A stretch of 64,000 bases of DNA, from contig CM038221.1 in assembly GCA_021442155.1 (NCBI GenBank), forward strand, positions 79,376,494 through 79,440,493. The letters run 5' to 3'. This DNA comes from Cymbidium sinense (taxonomy: Eukaryota > Streptophyta > Magnoliopsida > Asparagales > Orchidaceae). The translations under genes and the position numbers were made by a program. Shown here one piece after another: positions 24,080 to 35,891 of this stretch; the stretch's first letter is position 1; each line of letters begins with the position of its first letter. The notes beneath the pieces are model-generated. The model worked only from the letters and a program-made list of their open reading frames with translations, had not been told where the DNA came from and searched no databases.

Positions 24080-24925
24080 AAGGAAGCCCCACTTGGTTGG
24101 CCAGTGTCATTCCAGTAAAAAAAAGAATGGACAAATTTGCATATGCGTTGATTTTAGTGATCTAAATAAGGCATGTCCAAAAGATAAATTTTCACTACTA
24201 ATACCAGAACTGATGATGGACATTACCTCATCTCATGCAGCCTTCTCTTTTATGGATGATTCATTTGGATACAATCAAATAAAGATGGCCCATGAAGATG
24301 TAAAGAACACTGCCTTCAGAACCCCAATCAAAACCTTTCAGCCTTAAAAATTCCAATGCCACATACCAGTGGGCCATGTCTCAAATCTTTGATGAACTCA
24401 TTCATCATCAAGTCGAGTTCTACATCGATGATCTCATAATCAAAAGCAAAGAAAAGGAAAATCATCTCTTTTACTTGAGTGTAGTTTTTATATAGTTAAG
24501 GTAATTTAATCTCAAAATGAACCCCCTGAAGTGTGCATTTGAAGTAGCTTCAGGAAAATTCTTGGGTTCATTGTTTGACATCATGGAATCGAAATTGATC
24601 TGGAGAATATCAAAATGATATTAGAAATATCACCCCTTAAAAGTTTAACTCAACTCAGAACATTTCAAGGGTAGTTGGCTAGTATAAGATGATTTATATC
24701 CAGCCTATCAAGGAGATACCAGCCATTCTCAGCACTTGCCAAAAGGGATGCCAAGTTCAAGTAGGATGATAAGTGCCACCATGCCTTTGAGAACATCAAG
24801 AAGTACTTGATGATGCCACCAATTCTAGTAGCCCCTATCCTGGGCAAGCCTTTGATCCTTTACACTGCTGCATTAGATGACTCCCTTGGTGCTTTATTGA
24901 TGGTGCAGGGACACTTCACTACTGG
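24080..24925 (+). pseudogene. Ty3/gypsy reverse transcriptase and partial RNase H, broken
   Basis: The RT begins SPTWLASVIPVKK (24,085); a frameshift leads into KKKNGQICICVDFSDLNKAC (24,120), SFMDDSFGYNQIKMAHED (motif A region, 24,249) and NTAFRTPIK. About 5-8 residues before PFSLKNSNATYQWAM (24,337) are deleted with a frame change. The catalytic YIDD box is intact at 24,421-24,432, followed by LKMNPLKCAFEVASGKFLG. The RT-RNase H connection continues with FENIKKYLMMPPILVAPILG (24,787), KPLILYTAALDDSLGALL (24,850), the start of the first RNase H. That domain is then cut short and joined directly to the second RNase H, losing roughly 150 residues by comparison with the usual family layout (from memory). 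Confidence 0.85.
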
Positions 24926-25437
24926 GAGATGTATATTGATGGCGCGCTTCCTCTCAAAGAGGAGAAGAACCATAATCTACTCTTCTAGGAAAGGCAGGGG
25001 TAGGAATAGTTCTCCTAACTCCAAACCATGATATGATGTCATTCTCATATCATCTATCTGATCCTTGCACCAACAATGAGGCCAAATATGAGGCTATGAT
25101 TGTCGATCTGGAGTTAGCCATTTCTCTAAGAATCCAAAATATCCACATCTTTGGGGATTCCCAATTAGTGGTCAACCAAATCACTAGGTCCTATAAAGTT
25201 CTAAAGCCTAGGCTCCATCATTACCATAAGTATATAATGGAGTTGTTGGCCCAGATCCTAGAGGTTACCATCTATAAGATTCCTTGAGAAGAAAATTCCA
25301 TAGCAGATGCTTTAGCCAAGCTTGCCAATGAGTTGGCATGTCCAAAAGATGAGTCCATATCAATAGAGATCCAAAATAGGCAAGTCCTACTTCTTATTGA
25401 TACTGATGTGGTGAATTATTTTCAATCCTTCATCTAA
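24926..25437 (+). pseudogene. second (archaeal-type) RNase H of a Tat-lineage element, broken
   Basis: This domain identifies the lineage: Tat elements carry a second RNase H after the first. All four acidic positions can be followed: MYIDGALP (Asp, codon 24,938-24,940), then after a frameshift GKAGVGIVLLTPNHDMMSFS, DPCTNNEAKYEAMIVDLELA (Glu, about 25,090), IHIFGDSQLVVNQITRSYKV (Asp, about 25,157) and ENSIADALAKLANELACPKD (Asp, about 25,310) after an in-frame TGA at 25,285-25,287. The remaining frame ends at a stop near 25,435. Integrase should follow; instead ~55 bp later an LTR begins. The element is therefore 3'-truncated or was cut by a later insertion. Confidence 0.85.
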
Positions 25438-25494
25438 TCTTTCTGAGAGAGAGAAATAAATGAAGAACAAAAATAAAATAAACACTTCTTGTAT
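25438..25494. other. junction between pol relic and LTR
   Basis: A 57-bp stretch with GAGAGAGAG followed by an A-rich run. It is not a convincing polypurine tract immediately before the LTR and contains no integrase sequence. Confidence 0.5.
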
Positions 25495-28400
25495 TGGACA
25501 CCATGCAGATCTGTAGATGTTCTTATTAGGTTGATCAGAAATGACATTGAAGAATGATGTACTATCTCGAGAGACAGAATTCACCATCCTATAAATGGAC
25601 ATAATCACCTTAATAAGGACTCCTAAGGGTATGGGTCTTTAATGTACCAGAATTCTTCCCCTACATGAAAAAGTAAAGCAGGATTTATTTTAAATTGGGT
25701 TCATTAAGTTCCATATGGAGGCAAGCCCCCATAGTTAATTACATCCTAAGGAATGAGATTCCTTAAGAATACTCTCGATTAAGGTAAATGATCATTGTCT
25801 CTAAAGATTTTAAAGATAAGACTATCAATCAATTGATTTATTTTTAGAAGATCAAGTGGGATTGATCAAGAGGAAGGAGTTATTATCGAAACCAAAGGAA
25901 GATAAGTAGGATATGCTTATGATACTAGGAAGCCTAGTAAGCATCCTAAACTATTATATGGTTGGGCTTTATATTTTTGAAATTGAAGTGATTTATTTTT
26001 TTGAGTTGACTTTTTATTAGAAATCTAGGGCTTATAATTCCATAACACAAGATCGTGGAAATGCCAAAGAGGTGAGGATTTATGCTTGTAGCCCACAAAG
26101 GGAAGTAACAACCTCTGAACCTAAATCTAGGGAGCTTTGGCGAGGGCCAAGGCATGACCTAAATCTAAGGTGAAAAATGGATATTTTTTACCTCCACAAG
26201 AGAAGATAAACCACCCAACTATTAAACTTACAATCACCTGGGGGTGGCCGCCAACTAACTCCTTCTACGATTTTAAATACATGTAGGCAAGTCATATGCT
26301 TTTGCAAGATGACTAAGTTGTTGCTTATTTAGAAAGAGACTAAGTCTTTAAACACACTCCCTAAGAGACTAGATCATGTAGGGCATGATTAATGACTTAA
26401 ATCTAATGCAAATTTTTGTTATATTTTATTTTCATTCTTGGACAATTCATTTGACATAGACTATGGGATTCATATGCCTAATGCATGAGAAATTGGATTA
26501 TGGGCCAAAATCAGCAAGAAATGAGGTGTGTTTCCACCATGGCTCTCAAAGGTCAAACTAAGTTCCATAGCAAAGGTGGAAGCCCTCCATAAGATGAGTG
26601 AAACAAGATGCTTTTTATGCATGGTGTGAAAACATACAACATCCAGCTAAGGGGTTGCTAAATCTTTTATCTTGATTTATAACCAAGGCTTTAGGTGAGA
26701 TTATGAGTGATTTAATTTTTAGTTTTTGAGTTGATTAATTAGATAGAAAATTTATTTTTTCTAAGAGCCTAAATTGCATCCTGGCCATTTATCAATCAAT
26801 GAAGAAACTATGAAAACATGCCATCTTAATGCACAAGCTAAATAAACATCAAATAATTTATAAAGCTAGCGTAAAAGAATAAGAGGCCTTTTGTGGTCGA
26901 GCTCCACCGCACAAACCCAAAAACAAATTGGGTAGCGGGCTCTACTCTTATACAACCCAGATTACAAATGAATTAATTACAATCAAGAAGGAATTCATGT
27001 TATGGGGGTCTTCATTCTTCATTTCTTCATTTCTTCATTTCTTCATTTCTTTCTTCTTTCTTCTTTCTTCTTTTGGTTGGTTGAAATGTGGTTACTCCAA
27101 AGGCGTCACATGGTACATAAGACATAATCTTATGACCAATGTTTATCCTAATCCCCCATAACATTCATTCCAAATCCTAATTGCAAAACTACATGAAAAT
27201 GGGAAAAGTAAATCTAACTAAAACCTACAAAATAGAGGTTAGATAAACAAACCACACAATCCCAAGCATGTATATGAATATATTAGGCTTAGCACCCCAC
27301 ACATGGGTAACCAAGTCCACCTGATCTATTTTGGATTATGCTTAGGGGTATAAGTAACCTGCATAACAAAAGTATTTATATTTTTATTACAATGCCCTTA
27401 AGCACAATCCCCTGCAGAAGATAATGATTAGCCTAAGATCATCCTACCATTCAGTCTACACACATTAACCCTAACATCCAGACTAAAATATTACATCATA
27501 AAATAAAATCAGGCATCAAATCATGCACCACCCTAATATAAGACTAGAAATGGTGACTTAGCCTAATTTGTGTGCCGTTTAAGGCTTGTGTGGCATGTCT
27601 TAGCTAGGCTTTAATGTTAGAGTTTTCTAAGTTTGAGAGGTTCAACTTAGAGGGTAGTTTCATTTAAGTGATTTAGTTGATTTGGTTGATTTTTTTGATG
27701 ACTTGTTTTGGTTTGAATGAACCTACAACTAGTTACTAAGTGTTGTAAAGAGAGGAAAATAGAAGAGAACTTCTCTTTCCTCTCTACCTTAAGTAATTTC
27801 TAAAGTAGATTCATTAATAATTTTTGTTTAGTAAATATTTTATTATGTGTTTTAATTAATCTAAGTTTAGATTTTCCCTAAACAAACCTATTCAAAAAGA
27901 AAGACATTTTAAGGTTAATTGAAGTGAATTACTATCACAAAACACACAACACTTTATTTCTTTCCAACATGTGTAACATGCATATGGATGAACCCTAAGC
28001 ATATCTATACATGAAAATGGAAAATATTTAGCACACTTTAATGATGAATGTTAAGAGAGTTTATTTAATAAAAATTTGAAATGTTTCATGTATGCATGTT
28101 TTTGTTAAGTAGAAAAAGAGAGATTCTTTTATCCATTAATCAAATGCACATTTACATGTATGAAAGACATAAGTGAGTACAGTGCCATATTTTTCTACAC
28201 CAGGGGTGTAAGGTACAAGACCTACTTGGGGCTACTTAGAGCCTCACAACCCTGAGATATCCAGACTAATATACCACTTTTCTTAAATACATGTGCATAT
28301 ACAAAAAAAAAGAATGGAAAAGAATCATGCAAAAGGTTTATGTTTGTTTGTTTGATTTGTTGGCTATTTAATTTATATGTACAAAAGTGAAGGTCCTTCT

Positions 28401-30740
28401 TAAATGATAGCATAGGAATGAATAGAAATGGATTTAAGCAAGTGTTGTGTTCTTTTCAAATGAACTATACACTTTGCAAATCTATTCTAAATAATGTTAA
28501 AGAGAAGAGAAGGAAAGTAACATAATGCACATCTCATATTATACTCACACGCAAGCTTATAAGTAATTATAAGTAGCATACCTTTCATTTGTAATGTTTG
28601 ATTTATAAGTTTAAAAAATAATTTTGGATTTAGTAGTGATAATAGCTATTCATATTCTTACTTTAGCCAAAACATGCAATTTGACATAAAGGAAACATTT
28701 TATTTTAATTTGATTTTGCAAAAGGCATAAATGCATGATTTCATATGACAAACAATATTTAGCATGCTAGAAAAGAAATAAAGTGATGTAACCATGAAAA
28801 TTTATTCACCTTAATTAATTCCTAAAGACAATCCTATGGAATAATATCATTTAAAGTGAATCAAAGTTGTTTAAAGAGATTTTGTTTTAATTTTGAGTTT
28901 GATTTGATTTAGGAAATGTGAAAAGATTTGCTAGTCCTGACCCATCTCCCACATGTGTGTGCTATTTTAGTTTAATTTTAGAACCATTAGATTGATTTTA
29001 TCTTTTGTTTAGGTTAAGGTGTAAATTAAGTTCATTAATTACCCCTTATATACACCTTCTTAACATAATTATTCAAACAATTGTAAGCCAACATATGATA
29101 TGCAACCACATTGAATTTAAATTAGTAATGCACCTTAAGAAAGAAATGGGCCTAATGCAATTGGCTCATAATTATTGATTAATTAAGCTATGGGGTTTAA
29201 TTAAGTACTTTCATAACCCTTCCCACACATGTAGGTTGGATTTGATTTCCTTAAGCTTACTTAGGTTATTGAACACCTAAGTATCTACACAAGAAAGGAT
29301 TGATTAAGTGATTTAGTTTCTAGATTATTTTTTGACTTTGAGTTTGGTTAATTAAGCTATTTAATGAAATGATTAAATCATTAATCAATTTGTAAATTAA
29401 TTAACTTTTCATTCAAATGAAATAGACTTAGGGGAAAAGATTTTAAAAAAGGCATCCTAATCTCATTCCCTAAGTCTATCCACTATTCCAAGGTGATTAA
29501 CAAATTTTATTGAAGAATTTATCATTATTTAATAGGTTAATTAATCATTTAATTGATTATGGGGGTGATTAGAGATGAAATAAGCAATTACATAAATTAA
29601 TCCAATAATAAATTCTAAGAAAATCATGGGAGGTAGAGGTCATCCCACTAATTAACCATAGGTAACTTATTATTAATTAGAATAATTAAGAAGTAATTAA
29701 TATAATACATCCTAATAAAACTCAAATTAAGAAAATGTCACTGTTCAAAATCAATTAAAACTAATTTTATATTATTCCCCTTTGAATTATCTTTAAAATG
29801 AATTGAGTTTGCATTTTTGGATTTGTCTACATTTAGTTATATATTTTTGAAGTTTCTATGATTATTAGGTAATTAAATCCCCTAATTTTATAATTAATCT
29901 CATCAGCGCCACGTGGACTACTGACGGGGCTCGTGCTTTCCATGTGGCATGACGGGATTGTTTATTTAAGTTATCAAATCTGTTGCACAGTCAGTCGGTG
30001 GTGCTACGTGTTTTCTCCTTGGACCATTCGATCAAAGATCGAACAGTCAAGATTAAACCCATGGATCTAAAGGGATTAAAATGCAGGATCTCGATTAATC
30101 AAGACCATCCATCAAAAACATGTGGGATGGATGGTCCATGATTCATCCCTGCCCTCGCCCACGGGAGATGAAGGTTGTCTAACCTCCAAGGCTTGATCTA
30201 AGCTCACTTGAGCTCTGATTGAGTAGGGATTCAACCCACACCATTAAGAGGTGTGGGGAAGAACTTCAAATGATCAATTTCAATTGAGATCATACTTCTC
30301 TTCATAAAGGACTAAAGAATTTCTACACTAGGCTCAATTTTGAAGCATACCTCATAGGAGGCTATCACTGACGCTCACTAATGTTGAGGTAGCTTCGTCT
30401 AGTGGAGACGAAGCCCTATTGAAGGTCTGAAGGCTTGAGGTTGAGTGGATCTTCTTATTGGCCAAACCCCTCTTCAAAGGCTCACGGCTTTGGTCTAGCT
30501 CCTTCTTCTCGTGGCTTGATTACTTGAGATTTGATTTGGGTGAGCTCGATTGGGTCCTTTAATGGTGCTTGCAAGAGGAATTGGAATTTGGTGGTGAATT
30601 GAGCAAAGTGGAATTTCTTATTACCTCCCCTATTTTTAGCTTAAGGAAACCGAGAATGGAGAAATGGGAAGAGCTTGGGGAGCTTGCCTTAGGTTTCTCT
30701 GGTTCAATCGAGTGCAAGTGATATGGAATGAAGTGGAATT

Positions 30741-30761
30741 AGGGGGAGTATATCTCCCCCT
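30741..30761 (+). promoter_or_regulatory. candidate LTR TATA element within an 8-bp palindrome
   Basis: AGGGGGAG-TATAT-CTCCCCCT is a perfect inverted repeat. The minus-strand copy at 6,813-6,832 keeps the TATATCTCCCCCT half. Conservation in two divergent LTR copies and the AT core inside GC arms suggest a core promoter or protein site. This is inference only. Confidence 0.25.
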
Positions 30762-31169
30762 ACAAGGATCAGACGACCGTGAGTTATCCTTCCATTTTGA
30801 TCAAATTGATCAGATTGATTGAGTTTGTTAGGCTATTAGAAGCTTCACATGGTTCAATTTTGGTAGAGGAGAGTAGTGGAGGAGTCACCCATGTGATAAA
30901 TGAGTGTGGGAGTGATTCCATGTGGAGAATTTCCCATTGGGTGGTCAGTTTGGCCATGGGTTGGGTCAAGGCTGACCCAAACCCATTGGGTCATGTGCAC
31001 CACTCTCATTAGTGTCCATTTGGTCCACTAAGAGGGTGCCAAGTGGCCATGAAATGGATATGACCAAATTCCAAGTGGAATTGGCCATAGGTTGTTACCC
31101 CTTGACCTAGGGGTAAAATGGTCATTTGGCTTTGATTTCAATTTGGGAAAAATTGGAATAGTTTGAAAT

Positions 31170-32060
31170 TGGGTTGTGCCAATTTTCTATGAATTTGGTG
31201 TTGATTTGATATCATTTGGCTCATGTTGACCCATTTAGGTCAAAATCGGTCAACTTAGGTCAAGTTGACCAATTGGTCAAATCGGGTCAAACTAAGGGTT
31301 GGGTCAAGTTCATATGACCATTTAGAGTGGTTTGGTTCAATTTGATTTGTATTTGGTTTTGGTTCATTTGATTTCATTTAGGTCAAATGGGTCAAGTTGA
31401 CCAATTTGATCCATTTGACCCAATTGGGTTAGATCATGGGTTGGTTTAGGTTTGGTTGGTCATTTGAAATGTTTTGTAAGCTTTGGTTTCAATCAATTTT
31501 GGTTTGGTTTGATTTTGGATTGATTTGACCTTTTAGGTCAAATTGGGTTCATGGTCAATTAGGCTAGGTTGGGTCTAGTTAGCTAATTGAGGCTTTGGTC
31601 AAGTTCAACAAGTGATTTAGAATGAACTTGACCCATTGGTTTTAATTGATTTGGCTTAGATTAGATTTGACACATTTTGACTTTTTAGGTCAAATTGGGT
31701 CAACTTGGGTCAAGTGGCCAATTGGGCTAGGTTAGGCTCAAATGATGACTTGGTCAAGTTCAAATATTGATTTAGAATTGGTCTAGATTAATGGTTTCAA
31801 TCAATTTGGCCTATGGTGTATTTTGGCTAGTTTAGGTTTCATTTGGGTCAAATGTTGACTTGGTTAAATGCTAGGTTTGACTTGGTTTGACCCAATTTGA
31901 GTGATTGATAATCTTATGATGATTGTTGCTCACAATGTGAGGCTTAGATGGGATTAGTTCAATCTAATTTGGGCAGGATTATAGTTTGGATAAAAAAAGT
32001 ACTTAGGTCACTTTGGGTCAAGTGAGCCTAAGTGGGTCAATTGACTTGATCAAGACTTGA
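31170..32060 (+). repeat. LTR segment dense in GGTCAA/TTGACC
   Basis: Short degenerate repeats around (T)TTGACC(CA)ATT/GGTCAAATTGGG. The same segment lies at 5,850-6,560, 13,740-14,530, 36,650-37,140 and 51,240-51,620 in the other copies. TTGAC[CT] equals the W-box core bound by plant WRKY factors, but simple-repeat expansion could explain the density as well. Confidence 0.7.
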
Positions 32061-32978
32061 TTCAAGTTTGATTGAACTCACATATGAACTTATGATTGAA
32101 ATATAAATCCATTTGCAAGTGATTTGGAGTCAAATGGATTTTGATTCATTTAACAATTCCAAGTTCAAAGGGTGAACATGAGTTTGATTTGGGTTTGACT
32201 TTTGAATTTAGTTTTGGTTTGATGATTGAAGTTTATGTTTATATTTGGTTTCATGATTGAAGGATTGATTGAATCATGAAGAAAAATTAATGGGTTTGAA
32301 TTGATTTGAGGCTGATTTGGCTAAGTTCAAGAATTTGACTTGAAAGAGTTTAGGTTGGATTTAGGTTAGGTTTAGATTTGAGATTTGAATTTGTTTTTGG
32401 TTATTTGAATTTAAATTTCATTTATATTTGTGAATATAAATGACAATATAAATGGATTATGAGAAAATATTTTGAATTTGAAGTGATTTGAATTTGATTT
32501 GAGCTAAGTCCATAAGATGAGATCAAAGGGCTTAAGAAAGATTTTTGATTTAGATTTCAATCACGGGCTTCAATCATTTGGAATTGATTCATGATTTGAG
32601 AAAATCCATTGGAATTGATTTAAGGTTTGAGAAAATCAATTAAGTTGGAATTGATTTGAGTTTGAAGTTGATTTGGTTTTGAGAAAATCAATTAAGTTTG
32701 GAATTGATTTGAGTATGAAATTGGTTTGATTTGAGTTTTAAATTTTTATTGAAGGAAGGAAGTGAGGATTTGGTTCAAGCTAAGGGTAGGAAAATTTTCC
32801 TAACACTCTTAAGCCATGACCTATTCCTATGACTAACTATTTTAAGTCTCTAGGATTAGGTTGAGTGTTCACCTAATCACTAGAAGTTTCTTAAGACTAA
32901 GGAACTCTTAGTGTCTAAGAGGAGTCCTATGTCTAAGATGGAGAGGTTGAGAGCTCATTCTAAAAAATGAGGTCAACA

Positions 32979-32997
32979 AAAGGCGCCCAATAGGTGT
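32979..32997 (+). promoter_or_regulatory. primer-binding-site-like sequence
   Basis: AAAGGCGCCCAATAGGTG lies immediately 3' of the LTR terminus ...GGTCAACA. Tat/RIRE2-type plant elements usually have a PBS beginning TGGCGCCCA, complementary to a tRNA 3' end; here GGCGCCCA is intact and the first base is changed. This sets the polarity of the LTR family. Confidence 0.65.
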
Positions 32998-33169
32998 GGT
33001 GTGATTGACAAGGCATATCGCATGTATTAGTGTTGACCGAAATGATCAACAACACCAAATGATCACAAGCACTAATAGAAATGATCTACTCCTAACCCAA
33101 GGTGTAGAAGGAATCAAGAACTTAGTGCAATGTGACTCTGCTCATGTTAAAGACATAAAAGAGTGAAGG

Positions 33170-33545
33170 AAGAATCCACTAGGGAAACATGTTCAAGTCA
33201 TCCACAAGGGGATGAGAGGTTTGATTTGATTTGAGTCTCACTGAGGAGAAATTGATTTGATTTATTGATTTAGGACTTGGTGTTCTATTAGAGATGAAAA
33301 AGTGAACTCTTCACTTAGGGAGCAAGTTCAAGTCATCCACTAGGGAGAAGAGGTTGTGAAATCCGTTGAGGGATTAGAATTCAAGATCCACTAAGGGAAC
33401 TAGAAATATTTGCATCTCACCGAGGAGAAGCAAATTGATTTGTTTGATTGTTTGATAGATTGCTTGATTTGATTATTTTGACTCCACTGGGGGAGGTTGA
33501 TTGGATTTGTTTTGTTTGTTAAGTTTGACTCCACTGAGGGAGGAG
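33170..33545 (+). repeat. short interspersed leader motif CCACTRRGGGAG (~10 copies)
   Basis: Variants of TCCACTAAGGGAA / TCACTGAGGAGAA / GACTCCACTGAGGGAGG recur at about 33,176, 33,198, 33,238, 33,308, 33,336, 33,362, 33,387, 33,417, 33,482 and 33,528, alternating with TTGATTTGATT tracts. This lies in the untranslated leader downstream of the PBS. No ORF is seen. Confidence 0.65.
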
Positions 33546-33600
33546 GGGTTGAATTTGTTTCAGATTTTTAAATTTTTGGATTTTGAGATTGACCTTGTTG

Positions 33601-34985
33601 GTTTGTGATGGATCGCACTGAGTGGGGGCCATATAGGCCTAACTCAGATTTACTAATCTAAAGGGGTAGTCTACCAAACACATAGTAGGACTAGCCAACC
33701 AAAGGGATTTCCTTTCAGTGTGCAGTTGTACTAGGAAGAAAGCATAGTAGACTTGCATCCTCCAAAGTAGGGACAATTACTGGGGTGATCCATTGGAGAG
33801 GTAATGGATTGAAACCCAGCTAGGGCTGACTATTGAGTGAATGCCGTTAGGGGCTTAAATTAGCCCAAAGTTAGTCAAAGATTAATTTCATTTTTAGTTA
33901 TTTTTGATGGATCCCATCAGTTTGCGATAGACTGTACTGAGTAGGGGCCATATTGGCCTTGGTATATGTCAGATTTACCAATCCAAAGGGGTAGTCTACC
34001 AACCATATAATAAGACTATCCAACCAAAGGGGTGCCTTTCAATTTACAATGATCAAGTTTAAGAAGAAAGTATGGGGACTCACATCTTTCAAAATAAGAA
34101 ATCGCTGGGGTGATCGGTTGCTTGGGCAACAAATCAAACCTGACCTAGGCCTGATTATTGAGTGAATGCAGCTGGGAAACTTAAATCAGCTCAAAGATAG
34201 TCAAGATTAATTTCATTTTTTAATTATTTTTGATGGATTCCATTAGTTTGTGATAGATTGTACTGAGTAGGGGCCATGTTGTCCTTGGTCTATGTTAGAT
34301 TTACAAATCCAAAGGGGTAGTCTACCAACCACATAGTAGGACTATCCAACCAAAGGGGTGCCTTTCAGTTTGCAATGTTCAAGTTTAAGAAGAAAATGGA
34401 CTCACATCTTCCAAAATAAGGAACCACTAGAGAGTTAGGTTGCTTGGGCAACAAATCAAACCTGACCTAGGGCTGACTATTGAGTGAATGTCACTCGAGA
34501 ACTTAAATCAGCTCAAAGATAGTCAAGATTAATTTTATTTTTAAATTATTTTTGATGGATTTCATTGGTTTGCAATGGATTGTACTGATTAGGGGCCATG
34601 TTAGCCTAGAGCTATCTCAGATTTACTGAACCAAAGGGAGTAGCTTCCTGACCGAGGGGAGAACTATCCAACCAAAGGTGCGCCTTTCAGTTTGCAATGG
34701 TCAATTCAGGGGAAGAAAGCACGGGGACTCACATCTTCCACTACTAAAGACCACTGGGGTGATCGGTTGCTTTGGGCAACAAATTGAACCTGACCTAGGA
34801 CTGTCTATCGATTTGTGACAGTCATGCTAGAAAGAATGCATCGTAGGCTTACATATTCCAAAGAAGAATGACTGTCGGGGTAACCTGCTTGTGGCAAAAT
34901 AGATTGAACTTGACCTAAGGGAGACTATGGAGAGAGTGTCGACTCGAGGACTTATCTCAACTCAGGTAGTTAGGCAATTCCTATA
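33601..34985 (+). repeat. ~322-bp tandem array in retroelement leader, 4 units plus a half unit
   Basis: Units begin GTTTGTGATGGATCGCACTG at 33,601, with variants at 33,920, 34,246 and 34,568 (steps 319, 326, 322). Each contains 'aaaggggtagtctaccaa', 'aagggg(t)gcctttcag', a second GTTTGCAATG-like box about 125 bp later, 'ctggggtgatcggttgc', 'gacctagggctga(c/t)tattgagtgaatg' and 'tcaaagattaattt'. A half-unit copy starting at the second box (34,803) ends the array. The two similar boxes suggest the unit is itself a diverged dimer. Tat-lineage elements are known to carry tandem repeats in untranslated regions. No coding frame is open across units. Confidence 0.9.
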
Positions 34986-35045
34986 AGGAGTTCTGCTGAC
35001 ACTGCCCTAAAGATAAGATGCCTTCTTGGGAAAAGGGCTCATTTA

Positions 35046-35891
35046 CCAGTTTACTTAATTTAAAAAAATAAATAATAAATAAACTAAATAAATTAAATAA
35101 ACTAATAAATAAACTAAATAAACTAAATAAATTAAATAAATAATAAATAAACTAAATAAATTAAATAAACTAAATAAACTAAAATAAATAATAAATAAAC
35201 TAAATAAATTAAATAAACTTAAACCTACCAGTTTACTTAATTTAAAAAAATTAAAAATTAAAAAAACCCTAAGCCTAAAGCCTAAACCTGAAATCCTAAA
35301 CCCTAAAAACCCTAAACCCTAAATCCTAAACCCTAAACCCTAAACCCTAAACCCTAAAAGTAACCCTAAACCTTAAGCCCTAAAACCTAAAATCCTAAAC
35401 CCTAAAAATATAACTTAAAAATAAATAAAAAATAAAAATTAAACCCTAAATAAATAAAAAACCTGAACCTAAAATAAAATAAAATAAACCTAAACCTAAA
35501 CTAAAATAAACTAAACTAAAATAAGCCTAAACCTTAAACCCTAAAAACCTAAAAATAAAATAAATAAATAAACTAAACTTAATTAAAATAAAAAATAAGA
35601 TAAAATAAAAACCTAAACTAAAATCTAAAACTAAACCTAAACCTAAACCTAAAAATAAAATAAAATAAAAATTAAACTAAAATAGAAACTAAACTAAACT
35701 AAAATAAAAATAAATAAAAACCTAAAAGAAATTTAAAATTTAAAATAAACATATAAATAAAAAACCTAAATAAAATAAAATTAAACTTAATATAAAAAAA
35801 TAAACCTAAAATAAAATAAAATAAAAACTAAATAAAAACCTAAACCTAAAAAAAAAAACCTAAAAATAAATAAAAAAGTAAACCTAAATCT
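35046..35891 (+). repeat. degenerate telomere-like array with true CCCTAAA core
   Basis: The marker AGTTTACTTAATTT occurs at 35,048 and 35,230, separated by AAATAAACTAAATAAATT DNA. CCCTAAA-type repeats follow (35,265-35,400), including at least four perfect tandem CCCTAAA units near 35,330-35,358. From there to 35,891 the array is AAATAAA/AAACCTAAACCTAAA sequence. It ends at a junction ...AAACCTAAATCTTATTGACCT with the next LTR. Confidence 0.88.

Larger units (their letters stand above)
25495..32978 (+). mobile_element. full-length ~7.5 kb LTR, plus strand, probable 5' LTR
   Basis: Begins TGGACACCATG and ends GAGGTCAACA, TG...CA limits matching the ends of the other copies in reverse. Landmarks run in mirror order of 4,803-12,003: 'ctaaatctagggagctttgg' (26,124), 'gataatgattagcctaagat' (27,419), 'cctacttggggctacttaga' (28,220), the GCCACGTGGAC island (29,908), a TATATCTCCCCC block (30,749), and GGTCAA/TTGACC-rich DNA (31,170-32,060). 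A primer-binding-site-like sequence follows directly, so I read this as a 5' LTR. It abuts an older-looking gag-pol relic on the left, either by insertion into it or because it was that element's 3' LTR in a tandem arrangement. About 7.5 kb is unusually long for an LTR. Confidence 0.82.

Noticed and set aside
35265..35400. A true chromosome end (telomere)
   Set aside because: Perfect CCCTAAA runs are only a few units long, are embedded in degenerate DNA, occur on both strands, and are followed by LTRs and a gene region. This is interstitial telomere-like sequence.
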